Shown: positions 27,349 through 38,879 of the stretch, in pieces | Numbering within the stretch: position 1 is the first letter of the stretch | How the letters are laid out: every line of letters starts with the position of its first letter | DNA from: Pantoea sp. A4 | GTDB lineage: Bacteria > Pseudomonadota > Gammaproteobacteria > Enterobacterales > Enterobacteriaceae | Assembly: GCF_000295955.2 (NCBI RefSeq) | Contig: NZ_ALXE01000027.1 | Span: 155,675-219,674, forward strand | Direction: 5' to 3' | DNA: 64,000 nucleotides | Made by a program: the position numbers and the translations under genes | Notes under the pieces: model-generated | Databases searched by the model: none | Seen by the model: the letters and a program-made list of their open reading frames with translations, nothing else | What the model was told of the DNA's origin: nothing

Positions 27349-29796
27349 ATGCTGATTGCCTCAATTCTTCTGACACTGGTGCTAATAAGCATCCTGTTTT
27401 ATCACCGGGTTTCTCTGGTGATCAGCAGCCTGATTCTGTTAGCCTGGACCGTCACTATGTCACTGCTGTCTCTCTGGAGCCTGTGGATGCTGGTGCCGCT
27501 GGCTCTGGTGCTGGTTCCCCTGAATCTCACTCCACTGCGTCGCCAGTTTATTTCCGCGCCGATGCTTAAACGCTTCCAGCAGGTGATGCCACCGATGTCG
27601 CGCACCGAAAAAGAGGCGCTGGAAGCAGGCACCACCTGGTGGGAAGGCGATCTTTTCCGGGGGAAACCGGACTGGCAGAAACTGCACAACTACCCACAGC
27701 CACGTTTAACGGAAGCAGAGCAGACATTCCTTGATGGTCCAGTCGAAGAAGCCTGCCGTATGGCCAATGATTTCCAGATCACCCATGAGATGGCCGATCT
27801 TCCACCGGAGCTGTGGGCCTATCTGAAGCAGCACCGCTTTTTCGCCATGATCATTAAGAAAGAGTACGGTGGACTGGAGTTTTCCGCCTATGCCCAGGCC
27901 CGCGTGTTGCAGAAACTGGCCGGGGTTTCAGGCATCCTGGCGATCACCGTGGGTGTGCCTAACTCCCTCGGCCCAGGTGAATTGCTACAACATTACGGCA
28001 CTGACGAGCAGAAAAACCATTATCTGCCCCGTCTCGCTCGTGGCGATGAGATCCCCTGCTTTGCACTGACCAGCCCGGAGGCAGGTTCAGACGCAGGTGC
28101 CATCCCGGATACCGGCGTGGTCTGTATGGGCAACTGGCAGGGCGAGCAGGTGCTGGGAATGCGGCTGAACTGGAATAAGCGCTATATCACGCTGGCACCG
28201 ATTGCCACTGTGTTAGGGCTGGCGTTCAAACTGTCTGACCCAGAGCATTTGCTGGGGGATAGCGATAATCTCGGGATTACCTGCGCGTTGATCCCAACAC
28301 ACACCCCAGGCGTTGAGATTGGTAAACGCCATTTCCCGCTGAATGTGCCATTCCAGAATGGCCCAACGCGGGGCAAAGATATTTTCGTGCCCATCGACTT
28401 CATCATCGGTGGCCCGGCAATGGCAGGCCAAGGCTGGCGCATGCTGGTTGAGTGCCTGTCCGTGGGCCGTGGGATTACGCTGCCTTCCAACTCTACCGGT
28501 GCCCTGAAAAGCGTGGCGATGGGGATCGGTGCCTACGCGCATATTCGCCGTCAGTTCAAAGTCTCCATTGGCAAGATGGAGGGGATTGAGGAGCCACTGG
28601 CCCGCATTGCCGGTAATGCCTATGTGATGGATGCTGCGGCCACATTGATTACCACCGGAATTATGCAGGGAGAAAAACCGGCGGTGCTTTCTGCCATCGT
28701 GAAATATCACTGCACCCATCGGAGCCAGCAGAGCATTATCGATGCGATGGATATCGCCGGGGGAAAAGGGATTATGCTCGGCAAGAGTAACTTCCTCGCC
28801 CGTGCTTATCAGGGTGCACCTATCGCGATTACGGTAGAAGGCGCGAATATTTTAACCCGCAGTATGATCATTTTCGGCCAGGGTGCGATCCGCTGCCATC
28901 CTTATGTTCTGAGCGAAATGGCGGCAGCCGCTGAGCATGACGTCCCCGCGTTTGATCGCGCGCTGTTTAAACATATTGGCCACATTGGCAGCAATAAGGT
29001 GCGCAGCCTGTGGTTGGGCTTAACCGGCGGACGGACCAGCGCCAGCCCGGTGCAGGACGCCACCAAACGCTATTACCAGCAGATTAACCGTTTGAGTGCC
29101 AACCTCGCGCTGCTTTCTGATGTTTCAATGGCGGTGCTGGGTGGCAGCCTGAAACGGCGCGAACGGCTTTCCGCCCGTCTGGGGGATGTGCTGAGCCAGT
29201 TGTATCTGGCCTCGGCGGCGCTGAAACGTTATGACGAAGAGGGACGCAATGAAGCCGATCTGCCGTTAGTCCACTGGAGCGTGCAAGATGCGCTGCATCA
29301 GGCCGAAGAAGCGATGGCCGATCTGCTGCGTAATTTCCCGAACCGCCTGATCGCAGGTTCAATGCAGCTGGTGATTTTCGCCGGAGGAAAACATTGCCCC
29401 GCGCCGTCCGACAGGCTTGACCATCAGCTGGCTAAACTGTTGCAGTTGCCTTCAGCGACGCGAACCCGTCTGGGACGTGGTCAGTATTTGACACCGTCTG
29501 AGCATAATCCGGTCGGGCAGTTGGAGCAGGCACTGAAAGATGTCATGGCAGCAGAGAGCATTCACGACCGGTTAAGCAAACACGCTAAGCAGCATTTTTC
29601 CTTTACCCGGCTGGATGAGCTGGCAGAACGCGCGTTAAAAGAGGGGTGGATCACGGTGCAGGATGCAGAAATCCTGAAAAGAGCCGAGGTGAGCCGCCTG
29701 GCAGCGATCAATGTGGATGAGTTTGCCGCAGATGCGCTGGCCGTTCCGGTGGCAGAGAAGACGAAACCGCAAAATCACACCGGTGAAGCCGCTTAA
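27349..29796 (+). CDS. fadE: Acyl-CoA dehydrogenase FadE
   Basis: The 815-residue membrane-associated flavoenzyme catalyses the first oxidation of fatty-acid beta-oxidation. It starts with two hydrophobic segments (about 1-65). The acyl-CoA dehydrogenase core contains [15 protein letters not shown] and the C-terminal region typical of the long enteric FadE. Length equals E. coli FadE within a residue or two. Confidence 0.97.
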   Translation: MLIASILLTLVLISILFYHRVSLVISSLILLAWTVTMSLLSLWSLWMLVPLALVLVPLNLTPLRRQFISAPMLKRFQQVMPPMSRTEKEALEAGTTWWEGDLFRGKPDWQKLHNYPQPRLTEAEQTFLDGPVEEACRMANDFQITHEMADLPPELWAYLKQHRFFAMIIKKEYGGLEFSAYAQARVLQKLAGVSGILAITVGVPNSLGPGELLQHYGTDEQKNHYLPRLARGDEIPCFALTSPEAGSDAGAIPDTGVVCMGNWQGEQVLGMRLNWNKRYITLAPIATVLGLAFKLSDPEHLLGDSDNLGITCALIPTHTPGVEIGKRHFPLNVPFQNGPTRGKDIFVPIDFIIGGPAMAGQGWRMLVECLSVGRGITLPSNSTGALKSVAMGIGAYAHIRRQFKVSIGKMEGIEEPLARIAGNAYVMDAAATLITTGIMQGEKPAVLSAIVKYHCTHRSQQSIIDAMDIAGGKGIMLGKSNFLARAYQGAPIAITVEGANILTRSMIIFGQGAIRCHPYVLSEMAAAAEHDVPAFDRALFKHIGHIGSNKVRSLWLGLTGGRTSASPVQDATKRYYQQINRLSANLALLSDVSMAVLGGSLKRRERLSARLGDVLSQLYLASAALKRYDEEGRNEADLPLVHWSVQDALHQAEEAMADLLRNFPNRLIAGSMQLVIFAGGKHCPAPSDRLDHQLAKLLQLPSATRTRLGRGQYLTPSEHNPVGQLEQALKDVMAAESIHDRLSKHAKQHFSFTRLDELAERALKEGWITVQDAEILKRAEVSRLAAINVDEFAADALAVPVAEKTKPQNHTGEAA

Positions 29797-29803
29797 TACC
29801 CTC

Positions 29804-29831
29804 AGGCCAGACGCAATGTCTGGCCTTTTTT
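29804..29831 (+). terminator. fadE terminator
   Basis: AGGCCAGAC-gcaat-GTCTGGCCT is followed by TTTTT. It lies in the short gap between fadE and the convergent mtnK. Confidence 0.88.
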
Positions 29832-29841
29832 CTGATGAGGA

Positions 29842-31041
29842 TTATCCGGCCTGCCGTACGCGCGCAATCAGCGCTTCTGCATCATCAATGTGTTCAGCCG
29901 CCAGTATCAACGTCCGTCCCAGAGTAATGGCGTGACGCAGGCACTCATGACGCATCGCTTCGTCAGTGATATTTTTGATGTCCGCCACCTGAGAAATACC
30001 CACGGTGCGGCGAATGATCTCTACGCCACAATAGCCGACAGTATCGGTCCATACCTGACGTAAAAACGCCTGCGCATAACCCGGATAGGCCAGCGCAAGG
30101 TCAGTGGTTTTACTGGACGCCAGCGCGAGGAAGCGTTCAGCAAACGCCAACCACACTCCCTGAACTTCTTTCAGGCGCTGTTCACGCCCGTCCGCCGCTT
30201 CACGCGGAGACAGTAAGCCCGGCAGTGCACAGTAGTTGATGAGCAAGTTTGCCAGCGCCGTTCCAACATCAAAGCCAATCGGCCCGAAGAAGCCAAATTC
30301 AGCATCAATGGCTTTCAGGCTGCTTTCCGTGACGAAGATTGATCCGCTATGGATGTCGCCATGCAGCAGCGCTTCCGCATGTGCAAAGAAGTGATGTTTG
30401 AGTCCTGCTACCGCAATACGCAGTTCATCGTCAGTGCGCAGGCTGGCAACCAGGGGTTCAAGCGCCGCCGGATAAGCATTGCGCTCATGCACAATGTAGG
30501 GTTCATTGAAGAACAGATCTTCGGTCATTTCGCACAGTTCCGGGTTGGTGAAACGCGCCACCTCGGCTTTTTTCGTGCGGGGATGCAGATAGAAATCGGA
30601 CGTATGGAAGAGTGTCTGCGCGAGATATTCACCCAATTGTGCTGCCGCTTGTGGGTAGTAAACGCCTTTTACCAGTTCGCCACGCCAGATTTTGTGATCG
30701 GAGAGGTCTTCCATCACCATGACCGCCAGTTCTGCATCATAGTGCAGGACCTTGACCGTATGCTGTGGTGCATATTTGTAGTGTTCAATCAGCGTTTCAG
30801 CTTCCAGGCGCACCCGATCCAGCGTTAATGGCCAGGATTCTCCCACGCAGCGTACATAGGGCAGAGCCTGCTTAACAACGATACGGCTGACACCTTGCTG
30901 GTCAAAGATTTTAAATACCAGATTGAGGTTGCCATCACCCACTTCCTCTGCACTGGTCAGTACAGCAGGATTGTCCAGTCCGCCAAATTGTTTTGCATAC
31001 TCCACGGCATCAGCGGCGGTGAACGTACGGTATTGTGACAT
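29842..31041 (-). CDS. mtnK: 5-Methylthioribose kinase
   Basis: The 399-residue kinase phosphorylates methylthioribose in the methionine salvage pathway. It has the choline-kinase-like fold with [11 protein letters not shown] near the N-terminus, [11 protein letters not shown] (catalytic loop) and [15 protein letters not shown] (metal-binding). It is divergent from mtnA, sharing a promoter region with MetJ boxes. Confidence 0.95.
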   Translation of the reverse strand: MSQYRTFTAADAVEYAKQFGGLDNPAVLTSAEEVGDGNLNLVFKIFDQQGVSRIVVKQALPYVRCVGESWPLTLDRVRLEAETLIEHYKYAPQHTVKVLHYDAELAVMVMEDLSDHKIWRGELVKGVYYPQAAAQLGEYLAQTLFHTSDFYLHPRTKKAEVARFTNPELCEMTEDLFFNEPYIVHERNAYPAALEPLVASLRTDDELRIAVAGLKHHFFAHAEALLHGDIHSGSIFVTESSLKAIDAEFGFFGPIGFDVGTALANLLINYCALPGLLSPREAADGREQRLKEVQGVWLAFAERFLALASSKTTDLALAYPGYAQAFLRQVWTDTVGYCGVEIIRRTVGISQVADIKNITDEAMRHECLRHAITLGRTLILAAEHIDDAEALIARVRQAG

Positions 31042-31069
31042 TGCCTGTTCCTCTGGTTTGATTTTAATA

Positions 31070-31093
31070 AGCCGTTCAGACGTCTATACTTCC
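31070..31093. promoter_or_regulatory. MetJ boxes between mtnK and mtnA
   Basis: AGCCGTTC, AGACGTCT and ATACTTCC are adjacent 8-mers. The central one is the perfect MetJ consensus and the flankers are weaker, as is usual for cooperative MetJ arrays. Confidence 0.75.
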
Positions 31094-31146
31094 GCTGAGC
31101 ATGTTGGCACAATAAGCCCCATTCGCGCAATATGGATTTGATACCA

Positions 31147-32166
31147 ATGCAGACACTTCGCACCACCAGTTTATGGGTTCGTGATAATCAGTTGTGGATC
31201 CTCGATCAGCAGGCTTTGCCTCAGCAGCAGAACTGGCTGCCCGCCCATGATGTGGCCCAGTTAGTCAGTCATATTCATGCCCTGCGCGTGCGTGGTGCGC
31301 CACTGATTGGCCTTTCAGCCTCGTTGCTGTTAGCCCTGTTGGCCGGGCAAGGTCTGTCGCGCCAGCAGTTAGCCGAGGCGCTGGAGGTGTTGCGCGCCTC
31401 GCGTCCTACCGCCGTAAACCTGATGAATAATCTGGATCGCATGAAGCTGGCGTTGGCTCAGTCTGATTTTGTGGCGGCAATGACGCAGGAAGCGTGGCGT
31501 TTGGTCGAGGAAGATAAGCAGTTATGCGAGGCGATTGCCACCGCAGGCAGTGCGTTAGTCAAGCCCGGCAGCAAGCTGTTAACTCACTGTAATACCGGTG
31601 GTTTAGCCACTGCGGGTGTGGGAACTGCGCTTGGCGTGATTGCCCGTGCGCATCAGCAAGGGAATGTCGTTAATGTGTGGGTTGATGAGACGCGCCCGCT
31701 GTTGCAAGGCGGCCGTTTAACCGCATGGGAGTTAGGCGAGTTGCAGGTGCCCTATCAGTTGATTACCGATTCCATGGCTGCCAGCCTGATGGCCGCAGGC
31801 GAAGTGGATGCGGTTTGGGTCGGTGCCGATCGCATTGCAGCGAATGGTGATGCAGCGAATAAGATTGGTACTTATAGTCTGGCGGTATTGGCCCACTATC
31901 ACCAGATTCCGTTTTACGTTGCTGCGCCGCAAACCACGCTGGATCGCCACTGTCCGGAGGGGGCGGCGATTCCTATCGAGCAACGTGCTGCCAGCGAAGT
32001 GACCGGCGTTTCCGGGAGTTTCGGTAGCGTGCAGTGGGCACCGCAAAATGCCCGCGTGTTTAACCCGGCCTTTGATGTCACCCCAGCAGCATTGATCAGT
32101 GGTTGGGTGCTGGACAGCGGCGTAGTCACACCAGAGCAGGTGAAAGCGGGCATTTTCCAGCCGTAA
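31147..32166 (+). CDS. mtnA: Methylthioribose-1-phosphate isomerase
   Basis: The 339-residue enzyme isomerises methylthioribose-1-phosphate to the ribulose form. Motifs are [19 protein letters not shown] (catalytic cysteine), [19 protein letters not shown] and NKIGTY. The start [10 protein letters not shown] at 31147 matches family members. An ATG at 31132 is also in frame, and neither has a strong ribosome site. Confidence 0.94.
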   Translation: MQTLRTTSLWVRDNQLWILDQQALPQQQNWLPAHDVAQLVSHIHALRVRGAPLIGLSASLLLALLAGQGLSRQQLAEALEVLRASRPTAVNLMNNLDRMKLALAQSDFVAAMTQEAWRLVEEDKQLCEAIATAGSALVKPGSKLLTHCNTGGLATAGVGTALGVIARAHQQGNVVNVWVDETRPLLQGGRLTAWELGELQVPYQLITDSMAASLMAAGEVDAVWVGADRIAANGDAANKIGTYSLAVLAHYHQIPFYVAAPQTTLDRHCPEGAAIPIEQRAASEVTGVSGSFGSVQWAPQNARVFNPAFDVTPAALISGWVLDSGVVTPEQVKAGIFQP

Positions 32167-32172
32167 GGTTGG

Positions 32173-32210
<38 letters not shown>

Positions 32211-32234
32211 CAATCGTCTGTGAAACCGAGATGC

Positions 32235-32577
32235 CTCGGCCTGTCAGGGGAATCGGGCTGCGACGTGGCTCGCTCCGATCCCCCTGCCCTCCGAAATCCA
32301 TACGGTTGTTTTGCCTGAAAAATATTGTCTGCAATGCAGTGCCCAAAGCGATAAACCGCACGGGCCTCTGACAGCCGCACTGCGGCTACTGGGAAGATGA
32401 TGGGGGGTATGACAGCAAATGCCTCTGGCACATGGATGTGCCAGCGGATCGTAGGGATACGGGTTCCTTTGCAGTCATACCCCCCATTGTCTGACCTGTC
32501 ACCTGAAGCCCAGCGGCTTCTCAACATACGGCCAGCAAGGTCAAAACAGGCTCGGCCTGCTAAGGGAATCTGGCTGC
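32235..32577. repeat. Imperfect direct repeat pair in the mtnA-mtnD gap
   Basis: The 27-bp segments at 32235-32261 and 32551-32577 both start CTCGGCCTG, continue with GGGAATC and end GGCTGC, differing at four positions. An AAGGTCAA copy precedes each. They flank the inverted repeat at 32400-32487. Confidence 0.7.
32400..32487. repeat. Long inverted repeat (stem-loop element)
   Basis: Arms at 32400-32421 and 32466-32487 match over about 22 bp with two mismatches (core GGGGGGTATGAC). An inner hairpin TGGCACAT/ATGTGCCA lies at 32426-32443. It may be a dispersed miniature element or a convergent-gene terminator structure. No gene is seen in this 452-bp gap. Confidence 0.75.
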
Positions 32578-32618
32578 CACCGGTATTCACAGTGGCTTGC
32601 CAGTCATTACCCTCGATT

Positions 32619-33161
32619 TTACGCGAGGCGCGGATAGGCATCCGCAATATCGTCACCGGTAAAGTTGGCGATCCAACCTTCCTGATTGTCGAAAATACGG
32701 ATGGCGGTGAAATGCGGCTGTGAACCCATATCAAACCAGTGCGGTGTCCCTTCTGGCACGGAAATCAGATCGTTCTTCTCACACAGCACCTGATAAATCT
32801 CATTGCCAATATGCAGACAAAACAGACCAGCCCCTTCCACAAAGAAGCGCACTTCATCTTCGCTGTGGGTATGCTCATTCAGGAACTTCGTGCGCAGCAC
32901 CTCTTTCTGTGGGTTATCCGCGCGCATGCTCAGCACATCCCAGCTCTGATAACCCTTCTCTGCGACTAAACGATCGATAGCGTGTTGATAGGCTTTGATC
33001 ACCGTCTCCGCATCCGGGTTATCCCCCAGGTCACGATCGGCTTCCCAGCGCTCAAAACGCACATTTTTGGCATTCAAACGCTGCTGAATCTCATTGGCAT
33101 CGGTACTGTGCCACACCGGCTGGCTGGCTTCGGTATCAGAAAAAATCGTCAGTGCACTCAT
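32619..33161 (-). CDS. mtnD: Acireductone dioxygenase
   Basis: The 180-residue cupin enzyme oxidises acireductone to the keto acid of methionine plus formate in the Fe form. Metal ligands lie in the [16 protein letters not shown] motif and in GTPHWFD. The start at 33161 ([10 protein letters not shown]) matches the family; the longer frame overlaps mtnC. It follows mtnC with an interval of one base. Confidence 0.95.
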   Translation of the reverse strand: MSALTIFSDTEASQPVWHSTDANEIQQRLNAKNVRFERWEADRDLGDNPDAETVIKAYQHAIDRLVAEKGYQSWDVLSMRADNPQKEVLRTKFLNEHTHSEDEVRFFVEGAGLFCLHIGNEIYQVLCEKNDLISVPEGTPHWFDMGSQPHFTAIRIFDNQEGWIANFTGDDIADAYPRLA

Positions 33162-33162
33162 A

Positions 33163-33846
33163 CTAAACGGACTCCGGGAAAATCTGGGCAAAATGGCTGA
33201 CCTGGCGATGGCGACTCTGGGTGTCGGCTTCGCCACGAATTAACTGCACGCTATTCCAGCCTGCTGCACTGGCCGCATCCAGCTCCTGGTGAATATCAGA
33301 TAAAAACAACAACTGTTCAGGCGGTACGCCAATCTGCGCGGCAATATTTTGATAAGCGCCGACTTCGCGCTTCGCACCCACATGGGTATCGAAATAACCA
33401 CTGAACAAACCAGTAATATCACCTGCATCACTGTAGCCAAATAACAATTTTTGCGCCGCCACCGAGCCTGAGGAATATACATACAAATCAATACCCTGAG
33501 ACTTCCACTGCTGCAAGGCAGGCAACACATCCGCATACAGATGGCCGCGAAAACTGCCATTCTCATATCCGGCACGCCAAATCATGCCCTGTAACGCCTT
33601 AAGCCCGGTCGACTTGCGATCTTCATCCATAAAACCAAGTAAGATTTCGGTCAAACGCGTAAGGGAAGCCTCTGCTTCTCCCGCTTCAACCCGCACTGCC
33701 TCCAGCGCGGCAGCGACTTCAGCGTCGTTGTGATGCTGCTCAATAAATCCCGCCAGGTGCTCACGTGCAAACGGGAACAACACGTTATGCACGAAGCGAA
33801 TATCACTGGTGGTCCCTTCAATATCAGTCACAATTGCGCGAATCAT
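33163..33846 (-). CDS. mtnC: Enolase-phosphatase E1
   Basis: The 227-residue HAD-family protein has DIEGTTSD as the nucleophile motif. It converts 2,3-diketo-methylthiopentyl-1-phosphate to acireductone by enolisation and dephosphorylation. Standard length, middle gene of mtnBCD, overlapping mtnB by one base. Confidence 0.95.
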   Translation of the reverse strand: MIRAIVTDIEGTTSDIRFVHNVLFPFAREHLAGFIEQHHNDAEVAAALEAVRVEAGEAEASLTRLTEILLGFMDEDRKSTGLKALQGMIWRAGYENGSFRGHLYADVLPALQQWKSQGIDLYVYSSGSVAAQKLLFGYSDAGDITGLFSGYFDTHVGAKREVGAYQNIAAQIGVPPEQLLFLSDIHQELDAASAAGWNSVQLIRGEADTQSRHRQVSHFAQIFPESV

Positions 33847-34457
33847 CAGCCCTCCAGCAGGCGTCGTTGCACTTCACACTCAAATAAAAATTCCAGGCCT
33901 TCCAGCTGACGACGCGCCTCAGCGACATCTCTTCCCCAGCAGGTCAAACCGTGTCCGCGCAGCAAAAAACCATACTTCAGCGGCTGATGACGCGCAGAGT
34001 CTTCAATCTCCGTCACTAACCGGGCAATGTTCTGATCGTTATCGAACACCGGAATCAACACCGTCGCCTCATGACTGGTCTGCCCACGCAGGGTTTTCTG
34101 CATCTCATAACCACTCAACGCCAGCGCTGCCCCCTTCTCAATGCGCGACAACACCGTCGCATTCACGGTATGAATATGCAACACCGCCCCCGCTTCCGGG
34201 AACAGTCGGTAAATCAAGGTATGCAGGCCGGTTTCTGCCGAAGGCTGACGGCCAGAAGGGGCATGGTTAGAAGCAATGACCACGGGAATAAAATCATCCC
34301 TGGTCAGGCTGCCCTTATCTTTACCGGACTCACTGAGCAAACAGTGGGTTTCATCCTGACGGATGGACATATTACCGCCGGTGGCCGGCGACCAACCTTT
34401 CTGACCAATCCAGTGGCAGGCAGCAACAAGCTGTTCGAGCTGAGAGGGGGTAGTCAT
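33846..34457 (-). CDS. mtnB: Methylthioribulose-1-phosphate dehydratase
   Basis: The 203-residue class II aldolase-fold zinc enzyme has HIHTVNATV and RGHGLTCWG as metal-binding motifs. It dehydrates methylthioribulose-1-phosphate. It is first in the minus-strand mtnBCD operon and divergent from mtnE with MetJ boxes between. Confidence 0.95.
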   Translation of the reverse strand: MTTPSQLEQLVAACHWIGQKGWSPATGGNMSIRQDETHCLLSESGKDKGSLTRDDFIPVVIASNHAPSGRQPSAETGLHTLIYRLFPEAGAVLHIHTVNATVLSRIEKGAALALSGYEMQKTLRGQTSHEATVLIPVFDNDQNIARLVTEIEDSARHQPLKYGFLLRGHGLTCWGRDVAEARRQLEGLEFLFECEVQRRLLEG

Positions 34458-34487
34458 TGGAATACAGGCCTCTAATCGGGTTGATTT

Positions 34488-34503
34488 AGACGTCTAAGCG
34501 TCT
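34488..34503. promoter_or_regulatory. Tandem MetJ boxes between mtnB and mtnE
   Basis: AGACGTCT followed directly by AAGCGTCT. The first is a perfect consensus, and the second matches six of eight positions. It should repress both mtnBCD and mtnE-yafV when S-adenosylmethionine is plentiful. Confidence 0.85.
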
Positions 34504-34589
34504 CGATTGCCAAATATTATCATCCTGTTTATAGTAGCAGCAACAGGGCTTTACTACGGACCGACATACGCGACAAAGGCTAAATAATA

Positions 34590-35750
34590 ATGACGTTGCA
34601 CAACCTGACTCCCGAAAGCAAGCTGCCACAACTCGGCACCACTATTTTCACCCAGATGAGTGCACTGGCGCAGCAGCACAACGCGATCAACTTGTCACAA
34701 GGCTTCCCCGATTTCGATGGTCCAGGCTATCTACAGGAACGCCTGGCGTTTCACGTCAGCCAGGGGGCTAACCAGTATGCCCCGATGACCGGAGCGCTGC
34801 CGCTGCGCGAAGCTATCGCAGAAAAAACCGCCGAACTGTATGGTCATCATCCCGATGTAAACAGTGACATCACCGTCACGGCGGGTGCCTCCGAAGCGCT
34901 CTATGCGGCCATCACGGCGCTGGTCAGGCCCGGCGATGAAGTCATCTGCTTCGATCCCAGCTACGACAGCTACGCCCCCGCCATCAAACTGGCCGGTGGC
35001 GTACTAAAAACCCTCACTTTACAGCCTCCTGCGTTCCAGGTTGACTGGCGCGAGTTCCGTGCGTTGTTATCAGAAAAAACCCGCCTGGTTATCCTCAATA
35101 CGCCGCATAACCCTTCCGCTACGGTGTGGCAGCGCAGCGACTATGATGCGCTGTGGCAGGCTATCGCCAGCCAGGAAACCTACGTATTGAGTGATGAGGT
35201 CTACGAACACATCTGTTTTGATGAGCGTGGACATGCCAGCGTGCTGGCACATGAGGCCCTACGCGCACGCGCGATTGCCGTCTCTTCCTTTGGCAAAACC
35301 TTCCATATGACCGGCTGGAAAGTGGGCTACTGTGTGGCTCCTGCCGCGCTCAGCGCTGAAATCCGTAAAGTGCATCAGTACATCACCTTCTCGGTGAACA
35401 CACCTGCCCAGCTGGCGATTGCCGACATGCTGCGCCAGCATCCTGAGCACTACCGTGAACTGCCTGCGTTTTACCGTGCTAAGCGCGATCGCCTGATTAA
35501 TGGACTGGCGGGTAGCCGGTTCAAAGTGCTGCCCTGCGAAGGCACCTATTTCCTGCTGGCCGATTACAGCGCCATCTCCGATCTGGATGATGTCAGCTTC
35601 TGCCAGTGGCTGACGAAAGAGGCCGGCGTCGCAGCAATCCCCCTCTCAGTGTTCTGCGCTGGACCTTTCCCGCACAAGCTCATTCGCCTGTGCTTCGCTA
35701 AACAAGAAGCGACGCTCGACGCCGCTGCGGAACGTTTATGTCAACTCTAA
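34590..35750 (+). CDS. mtnE: Methionine (glutamine-dependent) aminotransferase
   Basis: The 386-residue PLP enzyme of fold type I is the YbdL/MtnE kind. It has NTPHNPSATVW, SDEVYEHICFD and SSFGKTFHMTGWKVGY containing the PLP lysine. It transaminates 4-methylthio-2-oxobutanoate to methionine, the last salvage step, commonly with glutamine as donor. It overlaps yafV by 13 bp, which disposes of the keto-acid of glutamine. Confidence 0.93.
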   Translation: MTLHNLTPESKLPQLGTTIFTQMSALAQQHNAINLSQGFPDFDGPGYLQERLAFHVSQGANQYAPMTGALPLREAIAEKTAELYGHHPDVNSDITVTAGASEALYAAITALVRPGDEVICFDPSYDSYAPAIKLAGGVLKTLTLQPPAFQVDWREFRALLSEKTRLVILNTPHNPSATVWQRSDYDALWQAIASQETYVLSDEVYEHICFDERGHASVLAHEALRARAIAVSSFGKTFHMTGWKVGYCVAPAALSAEIRKVHQYITFSVNTPAQLAIADMLRQHPEHYRELPAFYRAKRDRLINGLAGSRFKVLPCEGTYFLLADYSAISDLDDVSFCQWLTKEAGVAAIPLSVFCAGPFPHKLIRLCFAKQEATLDAAAERLCQL

Positions 35751-36508
35751 AAGTCACCGTATTACAGGAAGTGCTGAGCTGGATGGATGGCGCAGCCAAC
35801 CTGCAACATTTTGATCGGGTGCTGGAGAATGTCACCGGGCGCGATCTGATTGTACTGCCAGAAATGTTCACCACCGGCTTCGCGATGGAAGCGGCGCAAA
35901 GTTCGTTACCAGAAGCAGAAGTGATTGCCTGGCTACACGGCCACGCTGCGCGCCTCGATGCCTTGATCGGCGGAAGTGTCGCCATTCAGACGGAACAAGG
36001 GGCGGTCAATCGCTTCCTGCTGGTGGAACCCAATGGCCAGGTCCACAGCTACGATAAACGCCATCTGTTCCGTATGGGTGATGAACACCACCACTACCAC
36101 GCGGGTCATGAGCGCATCGTCTTTGAGTGGCGCGGCTGCCGCATCCTGCCGCTGATCTGCTATGACCTGCGCTTCCCGGTGTTTGCCCGTAACCGTAATG
36201 ATTACGACCTGGCGCTCTATGTGGCCAACTGGCCTAGTGCCCGTAGCCATCACTGGCAGGCTCTGCTCATGGCGCGTGCGATTGAAAATCAGGCCTACGT
36301 TGCGGGTGTAAACCGCGTGGGCAGTGATGCTAAAGGCCTTGAGTACAGCGGTGACAGTCAGGTAATTTCCCCGCTGGGTGAAATTGTCGGCAGCGCAGCC
36401 CCAGGCCAGCAAGCACGGATCGATGCTGACCTGAACCTGACAGAGCTACATGCCTATCGTGAGCGCTTCCCGGCATGGCGCGATGCGGATGATTTCACGC
36501 TCAACTGA
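35738..36508 (+). CDS. yafV: Omega-amidase YafV (nitrilase family)
   Basis: The 256-residue carbon-nitrogen hydrolase has the Glu-Lys-Cys triad (LPEMF, DKRHLF and LICYDLRF with Cys141). Family members hydrolyse alpha-ketoglutaramate and related omega-amides, removing the by-product of glutamine-linked transamination. Translational overlap with mtnE supports this joint role. Confidence 0.92.
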   Translation: MSTLKVTVLQEVLSWMDGAANLQHFDRVLENVTGRDLIVLPEMFTTGFAMEAAQSSLPEAEVIAWLHGHAARLDALIGGSVAIQTEQGAVNRFLLVEPNGQVHSYDKRHLFRMGDEHHHYHAGHERIVFEWRGCRILPLICYDLRFPVFARNRNDYDLALYVANWPSARSHHWQALLMARAIENQAYVAGVNRVGSDAKGLEYSGDSQVISPLGEIVGSAAPGQQARIDADLNLTELHAYRERFPAWRDADDFTLN

Positions 36509-36520
36509 GATCGCCACGCA

Positions 36521-36556
36521 TAAAAAAGCCCGCTTCACAGCGGGCTGATTATTTTT
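36521..36556. terminator. Bidirectional terminator between yafV and katG
   Basis: AGCCCGC-ttcaca-GCGGGCT (36527-36546) is followed by a T run on the minus strand for katG and by a T-rich stretch (gattattttt) on the plus strand for mtnE-yafV. Confidence 0.88.
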
Positions 36557-36564
36557 AGCTTCGG

Positions 36565-38763
36565 TTACAGCAGGTCAAAGCGATCCAGCTCCATCACTTT
36601 GGTCCAGGCCGCCACGAAGTCATTCACAAACTTCTGCTGTGCATCGCTGCTGGCATACACTTCAGCCAGGGCGCGCAGAATGGCGTTGGAACCAAACACC
36701 AGATCGGCACGGGTTGCGCTGTACAGTACGCTGCCGTCCAGGCGGCTGCGGCCCTCGAACAGCTCAACATTCCCCTCTTTCGCCAGCCACTGGGTGCGCA
36801 TATCTAACAGATTGACGAAGAAGTCATTACTCAAGACACCCACGCGATCGGTAAAGATGCCCTGCTCGCTGTCGTCAAAGTTAGCGCCCAACACGCGCAG
36901 GCCACCCACCAACACCGTCAGCTCAGGTGCGGTCAGCGTCAGCTGCTGTGCTTTGTCCACCAGCAGGGTTTCGGTTGATGACCCGCCCTGGACGCGGCGA
37001 TAGTTGCGGAAACCGTCCGCCAGCGGTTGCAGCAGATCAAACGCCTCAACATCGGTCTGATCCTGAGTCGCATCCACCCGGCCTGGAGTAAATGGCACCT
37101 GCACACTCACGCCAGCCGCAGCGGCAGCTTGTTCAATACCCACAACACCGGCCAGCACAATCACATCTGCCAGTGAGGCTTTGCCAGAGGCTTGTTGCAG
37201 CTGCTGCAACGTCGCCACTACCGGCTTCACTTTCGCATTGACCGGCCAGTCGATTTGCGGAGCGAGTGCCAGACGCGCACCGTTGGCACCACCGCGTTTG
37301 TCACCGCCACGGTAAGTTGACGCGGAGGCCCAGGCGACAGAAACCAGTTCACTCACGCTCAGACCTGAAGCGGCAATCGCCACTTTAAGGCTGTCGATAT
37401 CCGCACGGGTTGGCTGATGGGTCGCCGCTGGCAGCGGGTCCTGCCACAGCAGATCTTCCTTTGGAATTTCCGGGCCGATGTAACGTGCTTTTGGCCCCAT
37501 ATCGCGGTGAGTCAGTTTGAACCACGCACGCGCAAAGGCTTCATTAAACGCCTGGGGATCGTTGAGGAACCGGCGCGAAATTTTCTCGAACTCAGGATCG
37601 AAACGCAGCGTCAGATCGGTCACCAACATGGTGGGTTTGCGTTTTTTCGCCGGATCAAACGGATCGGGGATAATATCGCCTGCATCCACGGCTTCAAACT
37701 GAATCGCACCCGCTGGGCTGTGTGTCTGCACCCACTCATATTTGAACAGGTTTTCGAAGAAGTAGTTACTCCACTGGGTCGGCGTCTGAGACCAGATCAC
37801 TTCCAGACCGGAGGTAATGGCATCCGCCCCGGCACCGCTGCCATAGCTGCTCTGCCAGCCCAGGCCTTGTGCTTCCAACGGTGCGGCTTCTGGGTCCGCC
37901 CCAACGTGGCTGGCTGCGCCAGCGCCGTGGGTTTTACCCAGCGTATGTCCACCGGCAATCAGTGCCACGATCTCTTCATCGTTCATGCCCATGTTGCCAA
38001 AGGTTGCACGGATCGCAGGCGCGGCAGAAGCAGGATTACCGCTGGCTTCCGGGCCTTCTGGGTTGACGTAGATCAGGCCCATTTCAGTGGCCCCGAGCGG
38101 TGCATTGGCAAGACTTTCAGGATGGCGGTGCGCCAGCCACTCTTTCTCATCACCCCAGTTCACATCCAGGTCCGGTTCCCACACGTCTTCACGTCCGGCG
38201 GCAAAACCAAAGGTACGGAAGCCCGAATTCTCCAGCGCGACGTTACCCGCCAGAATATAGAGATCGGCCCAGGAAATTTTCTGGCCATATTTCTGTTTGA
38301 TTGGCCACAGCAGACGACGTGCTTTATCCAGACTGACGTTATCTGGCCATGAGTTCAGCGGAGCAAAACGCTGCTGTCCACGGCCAGAACCGCCACGGCC
38401 ATCAATGGTGCGGTAAGTACCGGCGCTGTGCCACGCCATGCGAATGAACAGCCCAATGTAGCTGCCCCAGTCGGCTGGCCACCATGACTGTGAGTCGGTC
38501 AGAAGTGCCCGGATATCGCCTTTCAGCGCGGAGTAGTCGAGTTTGCTGAACTCCGTGCGGTAGTTGAAGTCCGCACCCAACGGGTTAGAGCGGTTGGAGT
38601 GTTGATTTAGCAGATCGATGCGCAGCGCATTTGGCCACCAGTCACTGCTGGTGGTGCCGCCACCCGCGCTACGCGCTGGAGGGCTTTGTTCTTCTGACTG
38701 CCCATGATGAAAGGGGCATTTACCGGCTGCGGCAGTGTTGTTGTTATCGTTGGACGTGCTCAT
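36565..38763 (-). CDS. katG: Catalase-peroxidase
   Basis: The 732-residue bifunctional haem enzyme is full length, with the duplicated peroxidase layout. The active N-terminal half has [11 protein letters not shown] (distal Arg, Trp and His) and [12 protein letters not shown] (proximal His). Trp in AWHS and Tyr in GLIYVNPEG can form the Met-Tyr-Trp adduct that gives catalase activity. It removes hydrogen peroxide in the cytoplasm. Being beside urate-pathway genes may be meaningful because urate oxidases can produce peroxide, but it has its own terminator and 5' region. Confidence 0.96.
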   Translation of the reverse strand: MSTSNDNNNTAAAGKCPFHHGQSEEQSPPARSAGGGTTSSDWWPNALRIDLLNQHSNRSNPLGADFNYRTEFSKLDYSALKGDIRALLTDSQSWWPADWGSYIGLFIRMAWHSAGTYRTIDGRGGSGRGQQRFAPLNSWPDNVSLDKARRLLWPIKQKYGQKISWADLYILAGNVALENSGFRTFGFAAGREDVWEPDLDVNWGDEKEWLAHRHPESLANAPLGATEMGLIYVNPEGPEASGNPASAAPAIRATFGNMGMNDEEIVALIAGGHTLGKTHGAGAASHVGADPEAAPLEAQGLGWQSSYGSGAGADAITSGLEVIWSQTPTQWSNYFFENLFKYEWVQTHSPAGAIQFEAVDAGDIIPDPFDPAKKRKPTMLVTDLTLRFDPEFEKISRRFLNDPQAFNEAFARAWFKLTHRDMGPKARYIGPEIPKEDLLWQDPLPAATHQPTRADIDSLKVAIAASGLSVSELVSVAWASASTYRGGDKRGGANGARLALAPQIDWPVNAKVKPVVATLQQLQQASGKASLADVIVLAGVVGIEQAAAAAGVSVQVPFTPGRVDATQDQTDVEAFDLLQPLADGFRNYRRVQGGSSTETLLVDKAQQLTLTAPELTVLVGGLRVLGANFDDSEQGIFTDRVGVLSNDFFVNLLDMRTQWLAKEGNVELFEGRSRLDGSVLYSATRADLVFGSNAILRALAEVYASSDAQQKFVNDFVAAWTKVMELDRFDLL

Positions 38764-38879
38764 ATCATACTCCGTTGGCTTCCAGTGAATGTCCCTACAT
38801 TATCTACATCTTCTTTATGAAGATATTTGAATGAACCAACGGATTTGATAGACAATAACTTAGAAACAGCGCTAAAAGC

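Noticed and set aside
37417..38352. Long open frame antisense to katG (311 codons)
   Set aside because: It is the complementary frame of a G+C-rich, strongly conserved gene. No ribosome site or recognisable domain.
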